From an uncultured Oscillospiraceae bacterium (GTDB taxonomy: Bacteria > Bacillota > Clostridia > Oscillospirales > Oscillospiraceae), in assembly GCA_947589745.1 (NCBI GenBank), contig CANQCS010000018.1, forward strand, positions 1-39,688: a stretch of 39,688 nucleotides of DNA, written 5' to 3'. The position numbers were made by a program, and so were the translations under genes. Numbering within the stretch: position 1 is the first letter of the stretch; every line of letters starts with the position of its first letter. Below, in pieces: positions 8,268 to 17,457 of the stretch. The notes under the pieces were generated by a model. The model had not been told where the DNA came from. It did no database searches and was given only the letters and a program-made list of their open reading frames with translations.

Positions 8268-10814
8268 GTGATGACATTGAAGTACGATTTTGCAGCCATC
8301 GAGCCCAAGTGGCAAAAACGCTGGGAGGACGCCAAGGTCTACGCCGCCTCCGAGACCAGTGAAAAGCCCAAGTTCTACGGCCTCATCGAGTTCCCCTACC
8401 CCTCCGCCGCCGGCCTCCACGTGGGCCACCCCCGGCCCTTTACCGCCATGGACATCGTCACCCGCAAGAAGCGGATGGACGGCTACAACGTGCTGTTCCC
8501 CATCGGCTTCGACGCCTTTGGCCTGCCCACGGAGAACTACGCCATCAAGAACCACATCCACCCCGCCATCGTCACCAAGCAGAACATCGAGAACTTCACC
8601 CGGCAGCTAAAGATGCTGGGCTTCGGATTCGACTGGGATAGAGTCGTGGACACCACCGACCCCAACTACTATAAGTGGACCCAGTGGATCTTCCTCCAGC
8701 TCTACAAGAAGGGCCTGGCCTACAAGGCCACCATGCCCGTGAACTGGTGCACCTCCTGCAAGTGCGTGCTGGCCAACGAGGAAGTGGTGGAGGGCGTCTG
8801 CGAGCGCTGCGGCAGCCCCGTCATCCGCAAGGAGAAGAGCCAGTGGATGTTGAAGATCACCGCCTACGCCCAGCGCCTCATCGACGACCTGGACGAGCTG
8901 GACTATATCGAGCGGGTGAAGCTCCAGCAGAAGAACTGGATCGGCCGCTCCACCGGCGCGGAGGTCACCTTCAAGGCCACCACCGGCGACGACATCGTGG
9001 TCTTCACCACCCGGCCCGACACCCTCTTCGGCGCCACCTACATGGTCATCTCCCCCGAGCACGAGCTGCTGAAGAAGTGGATGCCCCAGCTGAAGAATGC
9101 CGCAGATGTGCAGGCGTACCAGTACGCCGCCGCCTCCAAGAGCGACCTGGAGCGCACGGAATTAAATAAGGAGAAGACCGGCGTCTGCCTGGACGGCGTG
9201 GCCGCTGTCAACCCCGTCAACGGCCGGGAGATCCCCATCTTTATCTCCGACTACGTGCTGGCCACCTACGGCACCGGCGCCATCATGGCCGTGCCCGCCC
9301 ACGACGACCGCGACTGGGAGTTCGCCAAGAAGTTCGGCTGCGAGATCATCGAGGTGGTCTCCGGCGGCGAGGACGTGCAGAAGGCCGCCTTCACCGCCAA
9401 GGACGACACCGGCATCCTGGTCAACTCCGAGTTCTTGAACGGCCTCACCGTCAAGCAGGCCATCCCCGTCATCACCGAGTGGCTGGAGAAGCAGGGCATC
9501 GGCCACGCCCAGGTGAACTACAAGCTCCGGGACTGGGTCTTCTCCCGCCAGCGGTACTGGGGCGAGCCCATCCCCATGGTGTGGTGCGACAAGTGCGGCT
9601 GGCAGCCCCTCAGCGAGGACCAGCTCCCCCTGCTGCTGCCCGACGTGGAGAGCTACGAGCCCACCGACGACGGCGAGAGCCCGCTGAGCAAGATGACCGA
9701 CTGGGTCAACACCACCTGCCCCTGCTGCGGCGGCCCCGCCCGGCGGGAGACCGACACCATGCCCCAGTGGGCCGGGTCCAGCTGGTACTTCCTGCGGTAT
9801 ATGGACCCCCACAACGACAAGGCGCTAGCGTCCAAAGAGGCCCTGGACTACTGGTCCCCGGTGGACTGGTACAACGGCGGCATGGAGCACACCACGCTGC
9901 ATCTGCTGTACAGCCGCTTCTGGCACAAGTTCCTCTACGATATCGGCGTGGTGCCCACCAAGGAGCCCTACGCCAAGCGCACCAGCCACGGCATGATCCT
10001 GGGCCAGAACCCCCACTGCTTCAGCTGCATGAGCGCGGACAAGCAGAAGGCGCTCATCGCGGAGTTCGGCAGCGAGGAGGCCGCCAAGGCCCACCTGGTG
10101 GAGAAGTACGGCGAGATGGCCGAGCGGCCCATCGTGAAGATGAGCAAGTCCCTGGGCAACGTGGTGAACCCGGACGACATCGTCAAGAGCTACGGCGCGG
10201 ACACCCTCCGGCTGTACACCATGTTCATCGGCGACTTTGAGAAGGCCGCCGCCTGGAGCGACAGCGCGGTCCGGGGCTGCAAGCGGTTCCTGGACAAGGT
10301 GTGGAACATGGCGGAGAGCTGCACGGACAGCCTGGCCTACACCCCCGCCAACGAGCCGGGCATCCACAAGTGCATCAAGAAGGTGGCCGACGACATTGAG
10401 GCCATGAAGTTCAACACCGCCATTGCCGCCATGATGACCCTCATGGGCGACTTCCAGAAGAACGGCTGCTCCAAGGGCGACATGAAGACCCTGCTGACCC
10501 TCCTGAGCCCCTTCGCGCCCCACATGTGCGAGGAGCTGTGGGAGATGCTGGGCGGCGAGGGCTTCGTCTGCCAGCAGAGCTGGCCCGTCTACGACGAGAG
10601 CAAGACCGTGGCCGCCACCGTGGAGATGGCGGTCCAGGTCCAGGGCAAGCTGAGGGGCACCGTGGTGGTGGACATGGACAGCGACCAGGATACCGTGGTG
10701 GCCGCCGCCAAGGGCGTGGACAAGGTGGCCCGGGCCATCCAGGGCATGGATATCGTGAAGGTCATCTTCGTGAAGAACAAGCTGGTGAACCTGATCGTCA
10801 AGCCCGCCAAGTAA
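8268..10814 (+). CDS. leuS: Leucyl-tRNA synthetase
   Basis: The 848-residue class I synthetase joins leucine to tRNA-Leu in the cytosol. Visible landmarks: HVGHPRP (the HIGH box) near residue 46, a zinc-binding segment with CTSC and CERCG around 160-185, the CP1 editing insert about 220-410, a second cysteine cluster CDKCGW / CPCCGG around 440-490, and KMSKS at 624-628. The C-terminal domain is of normal bacterial length. Start codons GTG 8268 and ATG 8271 are adjacent and equally possible; the ribosome site is poor (AAGAAAG). The gene has its own promoter and a strong terminator, so it is a single-gene unit. Confidence 0.97.
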   Translation: MMTLKYDFAAIEPKWQKRWEDAKVYAASETSEKPKFYGLIEFPYPSAAGLHVGHPRPFTAMDIVTRKKRMDGYNVLFPIGFDAFGLPTENYAIKNHIHPAIVTKQNIENFTRQLKMLGFGFDWDRVVDTTDPNYYKWTQWIFLQLYKKGLAYKATMPVNWCTSCKCVLANEEVVEGVCERCGSPVIRKEKSQWMLKITAYAQRLIDDLDELDYIERVKLQQKNWIGRSTGAEVTFKATTGDDIVVFTTRPDTLFGATYMVISPEHELLKKWMPQLKNAADVQAYQYAAASKSDLERTELNKEKTGVCLDGVAAVNPVNGREIPIFISDYVLATYGTGAIMAVPAHDDRDWEFAKKFGCEIIEVVSGGEDVQKAAFTAKDDTGILVNSEFLNGLTVKQAIPVITEWLEKQGIGHAQVNYKLRDWVFSRQRYWGEPIPMVWCDKCGWQPLSEDQLPLLLPDVESYEPTDDGESPLSKMTDWVNTTCPCCGGPARRETDTMPQWAGSSWYFLRYMDPHNDKALASKEALDYWSPVDWYNGGMEHTTLHLLYSRFWHKFLYDIGVVPTKEPYAKRTSHGMILGQNPHCFSCMSADKQKALIAEFGSEEAAKAHLVEKYGEMAERPIVKMSKSLGNVVNPDDIVKSYGADTLRLYTMFIGDFEKAAAWSDSAVRGCKRFLDKVWNMAESCTDSLAYTPANEPGIHKCIKKVADDIEAMKFNTAIAAMMTLMGDFQKNGCSKGDMKTLLTLLSPFAPHMCEELWEMLGGEGFVCQQSWPVYDESKTVAATVEMAVQVQGKLRGTVVVDMDSDQDTVVAAAKGVDKVARAIQGMDIVKVIFVKNKLVNLIVKPAK

Positions 10815-10858
10815 TACTTTTCTTGCTCTGACCGAAAACAGGATAAGAGGACCAACTG

Positions 10859-10888
10859 AGGAACGGCAGGGCCCCTGCCGTTCCTTTT
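10859..10888 (+). terminator. leuS terminator
   Basis: A 12-bp perfect stem AGGAACGGCAGG / CCTGCCGTTCCT with a GCC loop, followed by TTT. It lies 45 bp past the leuS stop. Confidence 0.9.
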
Positions 10889-11012
10889 GGCCTTGTGGGA
10901 ATTTGATAAAACGGGCAGGGAGTTCTGGCAAGGTTCGCCGGGGCTCCCTGTTTTCCGGCAGGAAGAGACAGGAAAATTTTTGCAGCGCCAAAAAAGAGGT
11001 TGCAACCGCGAC

Positions 11013-11041
11013 TTGACAACGGGGAAAGTTGCCATTATGAT
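11013..11041 (+). promoter_or_regulatory. Promoter of the RNA methyltransferase gene
   Basis: TTGACA (11013-11018), 17-base spacer and TATGAT (11036-11041). The start of transcription would lie about 30 bases before ATG 11081. Confidence 0.85.
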
Positions 11042-11080
11042 AGGGATGAATCAGCAGCCCACCGGCGAAGGAGGTCCCCC

Positions 11081-11839
11081 ATGGCAGAGCGCATCACCAG
11101 CCGCAGCAACCCGCTGATGGCCCACATCCGCAAGCTGGCGTCCTCCCGGTCCTACCGCCGGGAGAGCGGCGAGTACCTGGGCGACGGCATGAAGCTGCTC
11201 CGGGAGGCCGTCCGCTGGGGCGCGGCGCTGACCGTGGTGGTGTACACCGCCGGGACCGCCCTGCCGGAGATGCCCGGCGGCGTCCGCGCCGTGGAGGTGC
11301 CGGAGGACCTGATGCGGTCCGTCAGCCCCATGGAGTCCCCCCAGGGCGCCCTGTTCCTGGCGAAGCTGCCACCGGAGCGGCCGGAGGGGCCCCTCACCGG
11401 ACGCCGCTATCTGGCCCTGGAGGGGGTCCAGGACCCGGGCAACGTGGGCACCATCCTCCGCACCGCCGACGCCTTCGGCGCCGACGGGCTGCTGCTCCTG
11501 CCCGGCTGCGCGGACCTCTACAACCCCAAGACCGTCCGGGCGTCCATGGGCGCGGTGTTTCGGCTGCCCGCCTGGAGCTGCTCCCTGGAGCAGCTGGATA
11601 TTTTGGCCCGTGAGGTGAATCTGCCCATTTTCGGCTCCGCCCTCCGGGAGGACGCGGTGGACCCGCGGGAGGCGGACCTGACATGCGGCATCATGCTCAT
11701 CGGCAGCGAGGGCCGGGGGCTGAGCCGGGAGGCGCTGTCTCTCTGCGGCGGGGTGCTCCGCATCCCCATGCGAGAGCGGTGCGAGTCCCTGAACGCCGCC
11801 ATCGCGGCAGCGGTGCTGCTTTGGGAAGGCTACCGATAA
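11081..11839 (+). CDS. SpoU/TrmH-family RNA 2'-O-methyltransferase
   Basis: The 252-residue protein has the three SPOUT motifs of 23S rRNA or tRNA guanosine 2'-O-methylases: motif 1 LEGVQDPGNVGTILRTADAF, motif 2 GIMLIGSEGRGLS and motif 3 IPMRERCESLNAAIAAAVLL, which builds the knotted SAM site. The N-terminal 90 residues match the SpoU substrate-binding domain (SRSNPLMAHIRKLASSRSYR). The start ATG 11081 is fixed by AAGGAGG at 11068-11074. An ATG-less extension upstream to 11000 is not supported. Firmicutes often carry this gene near pheST or alone; the exact target nucleotide is not visible. It precedes dprA with a repeat copy between them. Confidence 0.9.
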   Translation: MAERITSRSNPLMAHIRKLASSRSYRRESGEYLGDGMKLLREAVRWGAALTVVVYTAGTALPEMPGGVRAVEVPEDLMRSVSPMESPQGALFLAKLPPERPEGPLTGRRYLALEGVQDPGNVGTILRTADAFGADGLLLLPGCADLYNPKTVRASMGAVFRLPAWSCSLEQLDILAREVNLPIFGSALREDAVDPREADLTCGIMLIGSEGRGLSREALSLCGGVLRIPMRERCESLNAAIAAAVLLWEGYR

Positions 11840-11850
11840 GATAGAGGTAT

Positions 11851-11939
11851 CGTCACCGGGCCGCCAGAGTAAGTACCGGCACCGTCCCGGTAGCGAGAGT
11901 AAAGTTCTTTTTGATCCTTTTTCTTTCAAGAAAAAGAAT
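11851..11939 (-). repeat. Interspersed palindrome-headed repeat, copy 2
   Basis: On the minus strand: head ATTCTTTTTCTTG..GAAAAAGGAT, CAAAAAGAACTTTA, TCGCTACC and a divergent core, ending CGGTGACG. It lies between two plus-strand genes and is therefore antisense to both, ending against the dprA ribosome site. The head arm has one G:T-type change. Confidence 0.8.
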
Positions 11940-11952
11940 GGAGGAGGTCGTT

Positions 11953-13155
11953 ATGGCGTCGTTGAAATATTGGGTGTGGCTGTCGCGGCTGCACTACCTT
12001 GGCAACCAGCGGAAGCTCGCCCTGCTCCAGCATTTTGGCGGACCGGAGGAGATCTACTCCGCCGACAGCGGCGAGTACCTCCTGGTGGAGGGGATGACCA
12101 AGCAGGGCGCGAGGGCCCTGGAGGACAAGGACCTGACCGCCGCCGACCGCATCCTGGGGGACTGCGAGCGGCTGGGCCTCCGCATCCTCACCATGCAGGA
12201 CGCCGACTACCCGGACCGGCTGCGGAACATCTACGACCCGCCGATCCTGCTCTACGTCCAGGGCCGGATGCCCCTCTTCGACGAGGAGGTGGCCATCGCC
12301 ATGGTGGGCTCCCGCCAGGCGTCGCCCTACGCCCTGGAGATGGGGGAGAAGCTGGCCTTCCAGCTGGCGGGCCTGGGGGCCATCGTGGTCTCCGGCCTGG
12401 CGTCGGGAGGCGACGCGGCGGCCCACCGGGGCGCGCTCCGGGCCGGAGGCGTCACCGTGGGCGTCATCGGCGGCGGGCACGACATCATCTATCCCCCGCA
12501 GAACCGGGACCTCTACGAGGACCTGGCCATCCGGGGCGCCATCCTCTCGGAGTACCCGCCGGGGACCGAGCACAGCGGCGCCCACTTCCCCGTGCGCAAC
12601 CGCATCCTCAGCGGCCTCTGCCTAGGCGTCGTGGTCATCGAGGCCCCGGCCCGCAGCGGCGCGCTGATCACCGCCAGCCGGGCCCTGGACCAGGGCCGGG
12701 ACGTGTTCGTCCTGCCGGGACAGGCGGGGGACTGGCACTGCGCGGGCAGCAATCTCCTGCTGCGGGACGGCGCGGGGGTGGTCACCGACGCCTGGGATAT
12801 CCTGGACCACTACGTGGGACAATACCCCCACAAGATCCGCTCCCTGCGGATGGAGGAGCCCCGCCGCTTCAACGGCGGGAACGCGGAGCCGCCCGCACCC
12901 AAGGCGGAGGCCGCCCCCAAGCCCAAGGAGCCGGACCGCCCGGCGCTGGACCTGAGCGGGGACCACGGCCTCACCGGCGACCAGGTGAGCATCCTCCGCG
13001 CCCTGGAGGGGCGCCCGTTGCAGGTGGACGATATCATCGACACCACCCAGATCCCGGCCCGGCGGGTCCTGGCGTCCCTGACCATGCTGGAGCTGGACGG
13101 ATATGTGAAGCAGGAGGCGGGCAAGCGGTTCAGCCTGTCGGTCTCTCTGAAATAA
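11953..13155 (+). CDS. dprA: DNA-processing protein DprA (Smf)
   Basis: The 400-residue protein loads RecA on incoming single-stranded DNA during natural transformation. It shows an N-terminal helical (SAM/HhH-like) part, the extended Rossmann fold with MVGSRQAS at residue 117, SGLASGGDAAAHRGAL, GGGHDIIYPPQN, SEYPPGTEHSGAHFPVRNR and SGALITASRALDQGRDVF, then a Pro/Ala linker (about 305-335) and a C-terminal winged helix (about 335-400). ATG 11953 is chosen because GGAGGAGG lies five bases upstream; the ATG at 11938 falls inside the repeat. It precedes topA by 65 bp, the usual dprA-topA order in Firmicutes. No other competence gene is visible here. Confidence 0.95.
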   Translation: MASLKYWVWLSRLHYLGNQRKLALLQHFGGPEEIYSADSGEYLLVEGMTKQGARALEDKDLTAADRILGDCERLGLRILTMQDADYPDRLRNIYDPPILLYVQGRMPLFDEEVAIAMVGSRQASPYALEMGEKLAFQLAGLGAIVVSGLASGGDAAAHRGALRAGGVTVGVIGGGHDIIYPPQNRDLYEDLAIRGAILSEYPPGTEHSGAHFPVRNRILSGLCLGVVVIEAPARSGALITASRALDQGRDVFVLPGQAGDWHCAGSNLLLRDGAGVVTDAWDILDHYVGQYPHKIRSLRMEEPRRFNGGNAEPPAPKAEAAPKPKEPDRPALDLSGDHGLTGDQVSILRALEGRPLQVDDIIDTTQIPARRVLASLTMLELDGYVKQEAGKRFSLSVSLK

Positions 13156-13183
13156 ATGTCAGGCCGTTATCGGACGGCAACAC

Positions 13184-13205
13184 TTTTCACGCTCCCGCGT
13201 GAAAA
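13184..13205 (+). other. Hairpin in the dprA-topA gap
   Basis: Arms TTTTCACGC (13184-13192) and GCGTGAAAA (13197-13205) form a 9-bp stem 16 bases before ATG 13221. A-rich rather than T-rich sequence follows on the plus strand, so it is not a normal terminator of dprA and might affect topA translation. Confidence 0.35.
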
Positions 13206-13220
13206 AATCAGGAGGAAAGA

Positions 13221-15566
13221 ATGGCAACAACGAGTCTCGTGATCGTGGAGTCTCCCGCCAAAGCAAAGACCATCGGCAAGTACCTGGGTCCCGGCTACGA
13301 GGTCAAGGCCTGCATGGGCCATCTGCGGGACCTGCCCAAGAGCACCCTGGGCGTGGACGTGGACAACGACTTTGAGCCGGTCTACCGCCCCATCAAGGGC
13401 AAAGAGGACATCATCAACGACCTGAAAAAGTCCGCCAAGAAGAGCGATGTGGTCTATCTCGCCACCGACCCGGACCGGGAGGGGGAGGCCATCAGCTGGC
13501 ACCTGAAGGAGCTGCTGGGCCTCAACGACAGCAAGGCCCTTCGGGTCACCTTCAACGAGATCACCAAGCGGGTGGTCTCCGAGTCCATCCAGAAGCCCCG
13601 GGAGATCGACCAGAGCCTGGTGGACGCCCAGCAGGCCCGGCGCATCCTGGACCGCATCGTGGGCTACCAGCTCTCTCCCCTGCTGTGGAAAAAGATCCGC
13701 CGGGGGCTCTCCGCCGGGCGGGTCCAGTCCGTGGCCACCCGGATGGTCTGCGACCGGGAGCACGAGATCGCCGCCTTCCAGCCCCAGGAGTACTGGTCCC
13801 TGGACGTGCGCCTCAGCACCGACGGCTCCGAAAAGAACAGCTTCCTCGCCCGGTACCACGGGGAGAACGGCAAAAAAAAGGACCTCAACAGCCGTGAGGA
13901 CGTGGACGCGGTCATCGCCGCCGTGGAGGGAAAGCCCTTTACCGTCAGGTCCCTCAAGCGGCAGGACAAGCAGCGCTCCCCCTCCGCCCCCTTCACCACC
14001 TCCACCCTCCAGCAGGAGGCCAGCCGGAAGCTGAGCATGACCCCCCGGCGGACCATGGCCATTGCCCAGCAGCTCTATGAGGGCGTGGATATCTCCGGCG
14101 AGGGCACCGTGGGCCTTATCACCTACATGCGTACCGACTCCCTGCGCCTCAGCGACGAGGCGGTGGCGGCGGCCAGGAGCTTCATCCTGGGCCGCTACGG
14201 GAAGGACTACTGCCCGCCCAAGTCCCGGGTCTACAAGGCCAAGTCCAACGCCCAGGACGCCCACGAGGCCATCCGGCCCAGCAATGTGGAGCTGACCCCG
14301 GAGAAGGTCCGGGGGGACCTGACGGCGGAGCAGTACCGGCTGTACCGCCTTATCTGGAGCCGGTTCGTGGCCTGCCAGATGAGCAACGCCGTGTACGACG
14401 GCATCTCCCTGGAGGCGGAGGCGGCGGGACACACGTTCCGGGCCTCCAGCAGCAGCCTCAAGTTCTCCGGCTACACCGCCGTCTACGAGGAGGGCCGGGA
14501 CGATGAGAAGGAGGACAAAGAGGACAAGGAGGAAAAGCTCCCGCCCCTCACCGAGGGCCAGAGCCTGCAAAAGCTGGGCTTTCAGCCGGACCAACACTTC
14601 ACCCAGCCCCCGGCCCGGTACACCGACGCCACCCTGATCCGGGCCCTGGAGGAGAACGGCATCGGCCGGCCCTCCACCTACGCCCCCACGGTCAGCACCA
14701 TCCTGGACCGGGAGTACGTGGTCAAGGAGGGCAAGTACCTGAAGACCACACCACTGGGCGAGACCGTCAACCAGCTCATGTGCGATAAGTTCGCCGACAT
14801 CGTGGACACCGGCTTCACCGCCAGCATGGAGAAGGAGCTGGACGACGTGGAGGGCGGCGGCAAGGAGTGGCGGAAGGTCCTCCACGAGTTCTACGACCCC
14901 TTCAAGGCCGAGATGGAGCGGGCGGAGAAGGACCTGGAGGGCGTGCGCCTGAAGGTGCCCGACGAGGAGTCCGACGAGGTCTGCGATGTCTGCGGTCGGA
15001 GGATGGTGGTCAAGAGCGGCCGGTTCGGCCGGTTCCTGGCCTGTCCGGGATACCCGGAGTGCACCTTCACCAAGCCCCTGGTGGTGGCCATGCCGGGGCG
15101 GTGCCCCAAGTGCGGCGGGCGCATCCTCAAGAAGACCTCCCGCAACGGCTATACCTACTACGGCTGTGAGAACAACAGCAATAAGGAAGAGGACAAGCGC
15201 TGCGACTTCATGACCTGGGACATCCCCGTGGCGGACGACTGCCCGGTGTGCGGCCAGACCATGTTCAAGAAGGCCGGCAAGGGCTTTAAGAAGCCCTACT
15301 GCATCAACGAGCAGTGCGCCAACTTCACCCCGGAGGACAAGCGGGGCGGCTACCGCCGCAAGGCCAAGGAGACCAAGGAGGGCGACGCCGCCGAGGCCAA
15401 GGCCGAGGAAACTGCCTCCGCCAAGACCGCGTCGAAAAAGCCCGCTGCCAAGGCGGCCTCCAAGACCGCCGGGAAAAAGACAGCGGCCAAGGACACCGCC
15501 GCGGCGAAGAAGCCTGCCGCCAAGAAGACCACTACAAGAAAAGCCGCCGCGAAAGCAGAAGCCTAA
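13221..15566 (+). CDS. topA: DNA topoisomerase I (type IA)
   Basis: The 781-residue enzyme relaxes negative supercoils. It has the TOPRIM domain at the N-terminus (IVESPAKAKTIGKYLG; ATDPDREGEAISWHL with the metal acidic residues), the active-site tyrosine Y302 in GLITYMRTDSLRLS, and the IA core to about residue 560. The C-terminal part carries three zinc-ribbon modules (CDVCG..CPGYPEC; CPKCG..C; CPVCG..C) at about 585-710. After these comes a 70-residue Lys/Ala tail similar to histone H1-like tails, which probably gives non-specific DNA binding. ATG 13221 has AGGAGG nine bases upstream. A degenerate copy of the interspersed repeat starts at the stop codon. Confidence 0.97.
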   Translation: MATTSLVIVESPAKAKTIGKYLGPGYEVKACMGHLRDLPKSTLGVDVDNDFEPVYRPIKGKEDIINDLKKSAKKSDVVYLATDPDREGEAISWHLKELLGLNDSKALRVTFNEITKRVVSESIQKPREIDQSLVDAQQARRILDRIVGYQLSPLLWKKIRRGLSAGRVQSVATRMVCDREHEIAAFQPQEYWSLDVRLSTDGSEKNSFLARYHGENGKKKDLNSREDVDAVIAAVEGKPFTVRSLKRQDKQRSPSAPFTTSTLQQEASRKLSMTPRRTMAIAQQLYEGVDISGEGTVGLITYMRTDSLRLSDEAVAAARSFILGRYGKDYCPPKSRVYKAKSNAQDAHEAIRPSNVELTPEKVRGDLTAEQYRLYRLIWSRFVACQMSNAVYDGISLEAEAAGHTFRASSSSLKFSGYTAVYEEGRDDEKEDKEDKEEKLPPLTEGQSLQKLGFQPDQHFTQPPARYTDATLIRALEENGIGRPSTYAPTVSTILDREYVVKEGKYLKTTPLGETVNQLMCDKFADIVDTGFTASMEKELDDVEGGGKEWRKVLHEFYDPFKAEMERAEKDLEGVRLKVPDEESDEVCDVCGRRMVVKSGRFGRFLACPGYPECTFTKPLVVAMPGRCPKCGGRILKKTSRNGYTYYGCENNSNKEEDKRCDFMTWDIPVADDCPVCGQTMFKKAGKGFKKPYCINEQCANFTPEDKRGGYRRKAKETKEGDAAEAKAEETASAKTASKKPAAKAASKTAGKKTAAKDTAAAKKPAAKKTTTRKAAAKAEA

Positions 15567-15631
15567 TTGAAAAAGGTCTTTCATACCGTTGCTACGGCGC
15601 TGCGATGCCCGTATTCTGCGCACGATAACGA
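15566..15631 (+). repeat. Interspersed repeat, copy 3 (degenerate, head lost)
   Basis: Starting with the last A of the topA TAA, the sequence AAAAAGGTCTTT, a GCGCTGCGATGCC core and the tail GCGCACGATAACGA align with the common repeat. The palindromic head is missing, as if deleted down to TAATTGAAAAAG. Confidence 0.6.
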
Positions 15632-15653
15632 GAGATCGTTCAAGAGGTTTTCT

Positions 15654-15863
15654 ATGAAAATTTTGGGAGAGCGTCTTTTCGAGCTGAGAAAGAGCCGGAA
15701 ATTAACGAGGCAGATGGTGTCCGAGGCTATTTCTATCTCCGCCAAATCCTATGAGCGGTATGAGAATGATGAGCGTGACCCAGCTGCGCCTGTGATCGTG
15801 GCGCTTGCGGATTATTTTGGTGTTTCGACCGACTACCTGCTGGGTAGAACAGACGAGCCGTAG
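15654..15863 (+). CDS. Small XRE-family helix-turn-helix regulator A
   Basis: This 69-residue protein is a single XRE-type DNA-binding domain: LFELRKSRKLTRQMVSEAIS forms helices 1-3 and SAKSYERYENDERDP the recognition helix and turn. It has no sensor or dimer domain. ATG 15654 has AAGAGG eight bases upstream; a longer frame from 15567 runs through the repeat and is not believed. Its DNA is less GC-rich than its neighbours, which may point to transfer. The last 21 residues are identical to those of the next gene although the first 48 differ strongly. Function beyond DNA binding is unknown. Confidence 0.85.
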   Translation: MKILGERLFELRKSRKLTRQMVSEAISISAKSYERYENDERDPAAPVIVALADYFGVSTDYLLGRTDEP

Positions 15864-15893
15864 AGACGGGGGCCTTGGGAAAAGTAAATTTAT

Positions 15894-16106
15894 ATGACAG
15901 AGATTTTTAAGGTCCGGCTGAAAGAACTCCGAAAAGGCCATGGCGTGACCCAGCGGGAAATGGCGGAGTATTTGAGGATCTCCACCAGAGGCTATCAGCG
16001 CTATGAGGTCGGGGACGGATATCCCGATGTTCCTGGGTTAGTGGCGCTTGCGGACTACTTTGGTGTTTCGACCGACTACCTGCTGGGGAGAACGGATGAA
16101 CCGTAG
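15894..16106 (+). CDS. Small XRE-family helix-turn-helix regulator B
   Basis: This 70-residue protein is again a lone XRE domain (RLKELRKGHGVTQREMAEYL, then STRGYQRYEVGDGYPD). The ribosome site is poor (GGGAAAAG), so expression may be low. The final 66 bases differ from those of gene A at six positions, all synonymous, while the rest of the two genes is clearly divergent. The pair looks like a tandem duplication with later conversion of the 3' end, or like strict selection on that helix. A strong two-way terminator follows. No antitoxin or toxin partner can be seen next to either gene. Confidence 0.85.
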   Translation: MTEIFKVRLKELRKGHGVTQREMAEYLRISTRGYQRYEVGDGYPDVPGLVALADYFGVSTDYLLGRTDEP

Positions 16107-16144
16107 GGGTTCCCTTGGCCTGGCAGGGCACAGAGCAATAAAGA

Positions 16145-16184
16145 AATCGGGCCGCCGCAGGTGTTTTCCTGCGGCGGCCCGATT
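16145..16184. terminator. Bidirectional terminator between XRE gene B and yitT-like gene
   Basis: A 17-bp perfect stem (16145-16161 with 16168-16184, loop TGTTTT) has a T-containing tail CTGTTT on the plus strand and TTCTTTATT on the minus strand. The flanking genes converge on it. Confidence 0.9.
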
Positions 16185-16200
16185 CTGTTTCCCGGCGGTT

Positions 16201-17085
16201 TTATGAAAGCCGCCTCTCAAAGTTGCTGCTGACGTGTACGCCCTCCTGGACAATGAAAAAAGCCTTGGGGTCCACACGGTGGAGCACCTCCCGCAGGTCG
16301 TCGATCTCATACTTGTTGACGCACACGCAGAGGATGTGGGTTGGCTCGCCGGTGTAGACGCCCTTGCCCTCCCAGCGGGTGAGGCCCCGGTGGAGGTCGC
16401 TCATGATAAAGTGGTCCAGCTCCTCGCTCTCCAGCTTGGTGAAGATGAGCACCTGGACGTTGATGCTCTGCCGGTGGGCCCGGTCGATGGCCATGGAGCT
16501 GAAGATGGTGTTCAGCACCGAGTAGATCAGGGTGGGCAGGTCGAAGAGCACCCCGCACAGCACGAACAGCACCGCGTTGAAGGCCAGGTTGAACTGCCCG
16601 ATAGTGACCTTGGCCCCCCGCTTGGACAGGTACAGCCCCAGCAGCTCCAGCCCGCCGCCGCAGCACCCGCCGGTGAGGGCCAGCCCGGTGCCCACGCCGG
16701 AGATGACGCCGCCCAGCAGGCAGCTGGTCAGCACGTCCTCCACGATGGGGGCGGCGGGGATGGGCACGATGCTGGTGAAGAGGCTATAGGCGCTGGCGCA
16801 GATCAGGGTGTTGCGGAAGAAGGTCCTGCCCATGCTGCGGTAGGCCAGGATCAGCAGGGGGATGTTCATGGCGTACAGCAGCACCCCGGCGAAGTCGAAG
16901 GTCATGGAGGTGATGCCCATGGCCTGGAGGATCAGGGTCCGCAGCAGCTGGCACAGGCCCATGAGCCCGCCGGTGAAGAGCCCCTGGGGCACCACGAACA
17001 GGTTCATGCCCAGGGCGTAGATGAACGCCCCCACCACGGCCATGGCCAGCCTTCCGCCGCCGCTTTTCATCGCACGTTGGATCAT
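16201..17085 (-). CDS. YitT-family membrane protein (DUF161 + DUF2179)
   Basis: The protein of 294 residues has five or six hydrophobic helices in its first 200 residues, with the Gly-rich run TGGLMGLCQLL and GGCCGGGLELLG typical of the YitT family, then a cytosolic DUF2179 domain (about 215-290: QVLIFTKLESEELDHFI, GVYTGEPTHILCVCVNKYE). ATG 17085 is preferred, since GGGAGAGG lies eight bases before it; the ATG at 17118 has no ribosome site. Members of the family are common in Firmicutes, with no firmly known substrate. It stands alone between a bidirectional terminator and the small sigma-like operon. Confidence 0.88.
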   Translation of the reverse strand: MIQRAMKSGGGRLAMAVVGAFIYALGMNLFVVPQGLFTGGLMGLCQLLRTLILQAMGITSMTFDFAGVLLYAMNIPLLILAYRSMGRTFFRNTLICASAYSLFTSIVPIPAAPIVEDVLTSCLLGGVISGVGTGLALTGGCCGGGLELLGLYLSKRGAKVTIGQFNLAFNAVLFVLCGVLFDLPTLIYSVLNTIFSSMAIDRAHRQSINVQVLIFTKLESEELDHFIMSDLHRGLTRWEGKGVYTGEPTHILCVCVNKYEIDDLREVLHRVDPKAFFIVQEGVHVSSNFERRLS

Positions 17086-17136
17086 ACCGGTTTCCTCTCC
17101 CTGTTGAAGGTTTTCCATCCAGGAGAGTGTACCAAA

Positions 17137-17457
17137 TCAGAAGCTGTATTGCAAGTACCTTTTTAGCTTTACCCTGGCCCGGGCCAGGGTCCGGGACACG
17201 GTGGACTTGTGGACGCCCAGTTGCTGGGCGATGCGGGGGATGGAGAGGCCTATGTCGTAGTAGAGGTGGACCATCTCGTCCTGCCGGGGCGTCAGCTCCG
17301 CGGAGCGGACCTTCCGCATATTTTGGCGCAGCCGGGCCATCTCGCTGCCGTTGTCCGGGCCGTTGTCCTGCTCCCAGGCCGCCATGTCTCCGACGAACTC
17401 GTTGTTCCTCCGAGCGGCGGCCCTCCGGGCCGGCCTCCTAGAACGTGTCGCGCTCAT
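17137..17457 (-). CDS. Sigma-70 region 4-like helix-turn-helix protein
   Basis: The 106-residue protein has a basic Arg/Ala-rich N-terminus, a short acidic middle and a C-terminal sigma-region-4 fold: LTPRQDEMVHLYYDIGLSIP then RIAQQLGVHKSTVSRTLARA, where the second helix contacts DNA. There is no region 2, so it cannot open a promoter like a full sigma factor; it resembles the sigma-like activators of phages and conjugative elements. ATG 17457 has GGAGGT nine bases upstream and lies inside the end of the preceding gene (20-bp overlap). It is the last gene of a three-gene overlapping operon. The target promoter is unknown. Confidence 0.8.
   Translation of the reverse strand: MSATRSRRPARRAAARRNNEFVGDMAAWEQDNGPDNGSEMARLRQNMRKVRSAELTPRQDEMVHLYYDIGLSIPRIAQQLGVHKSTVSRTLARARVKLKRYLQYSF

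Noticed and set aside
13167-15623. An open frame of 818 codons on the minus strand opposite topA
   Set aside because: Pure shadow of topA; composition is Gly/Leu/His-rich and no family is recognisable.
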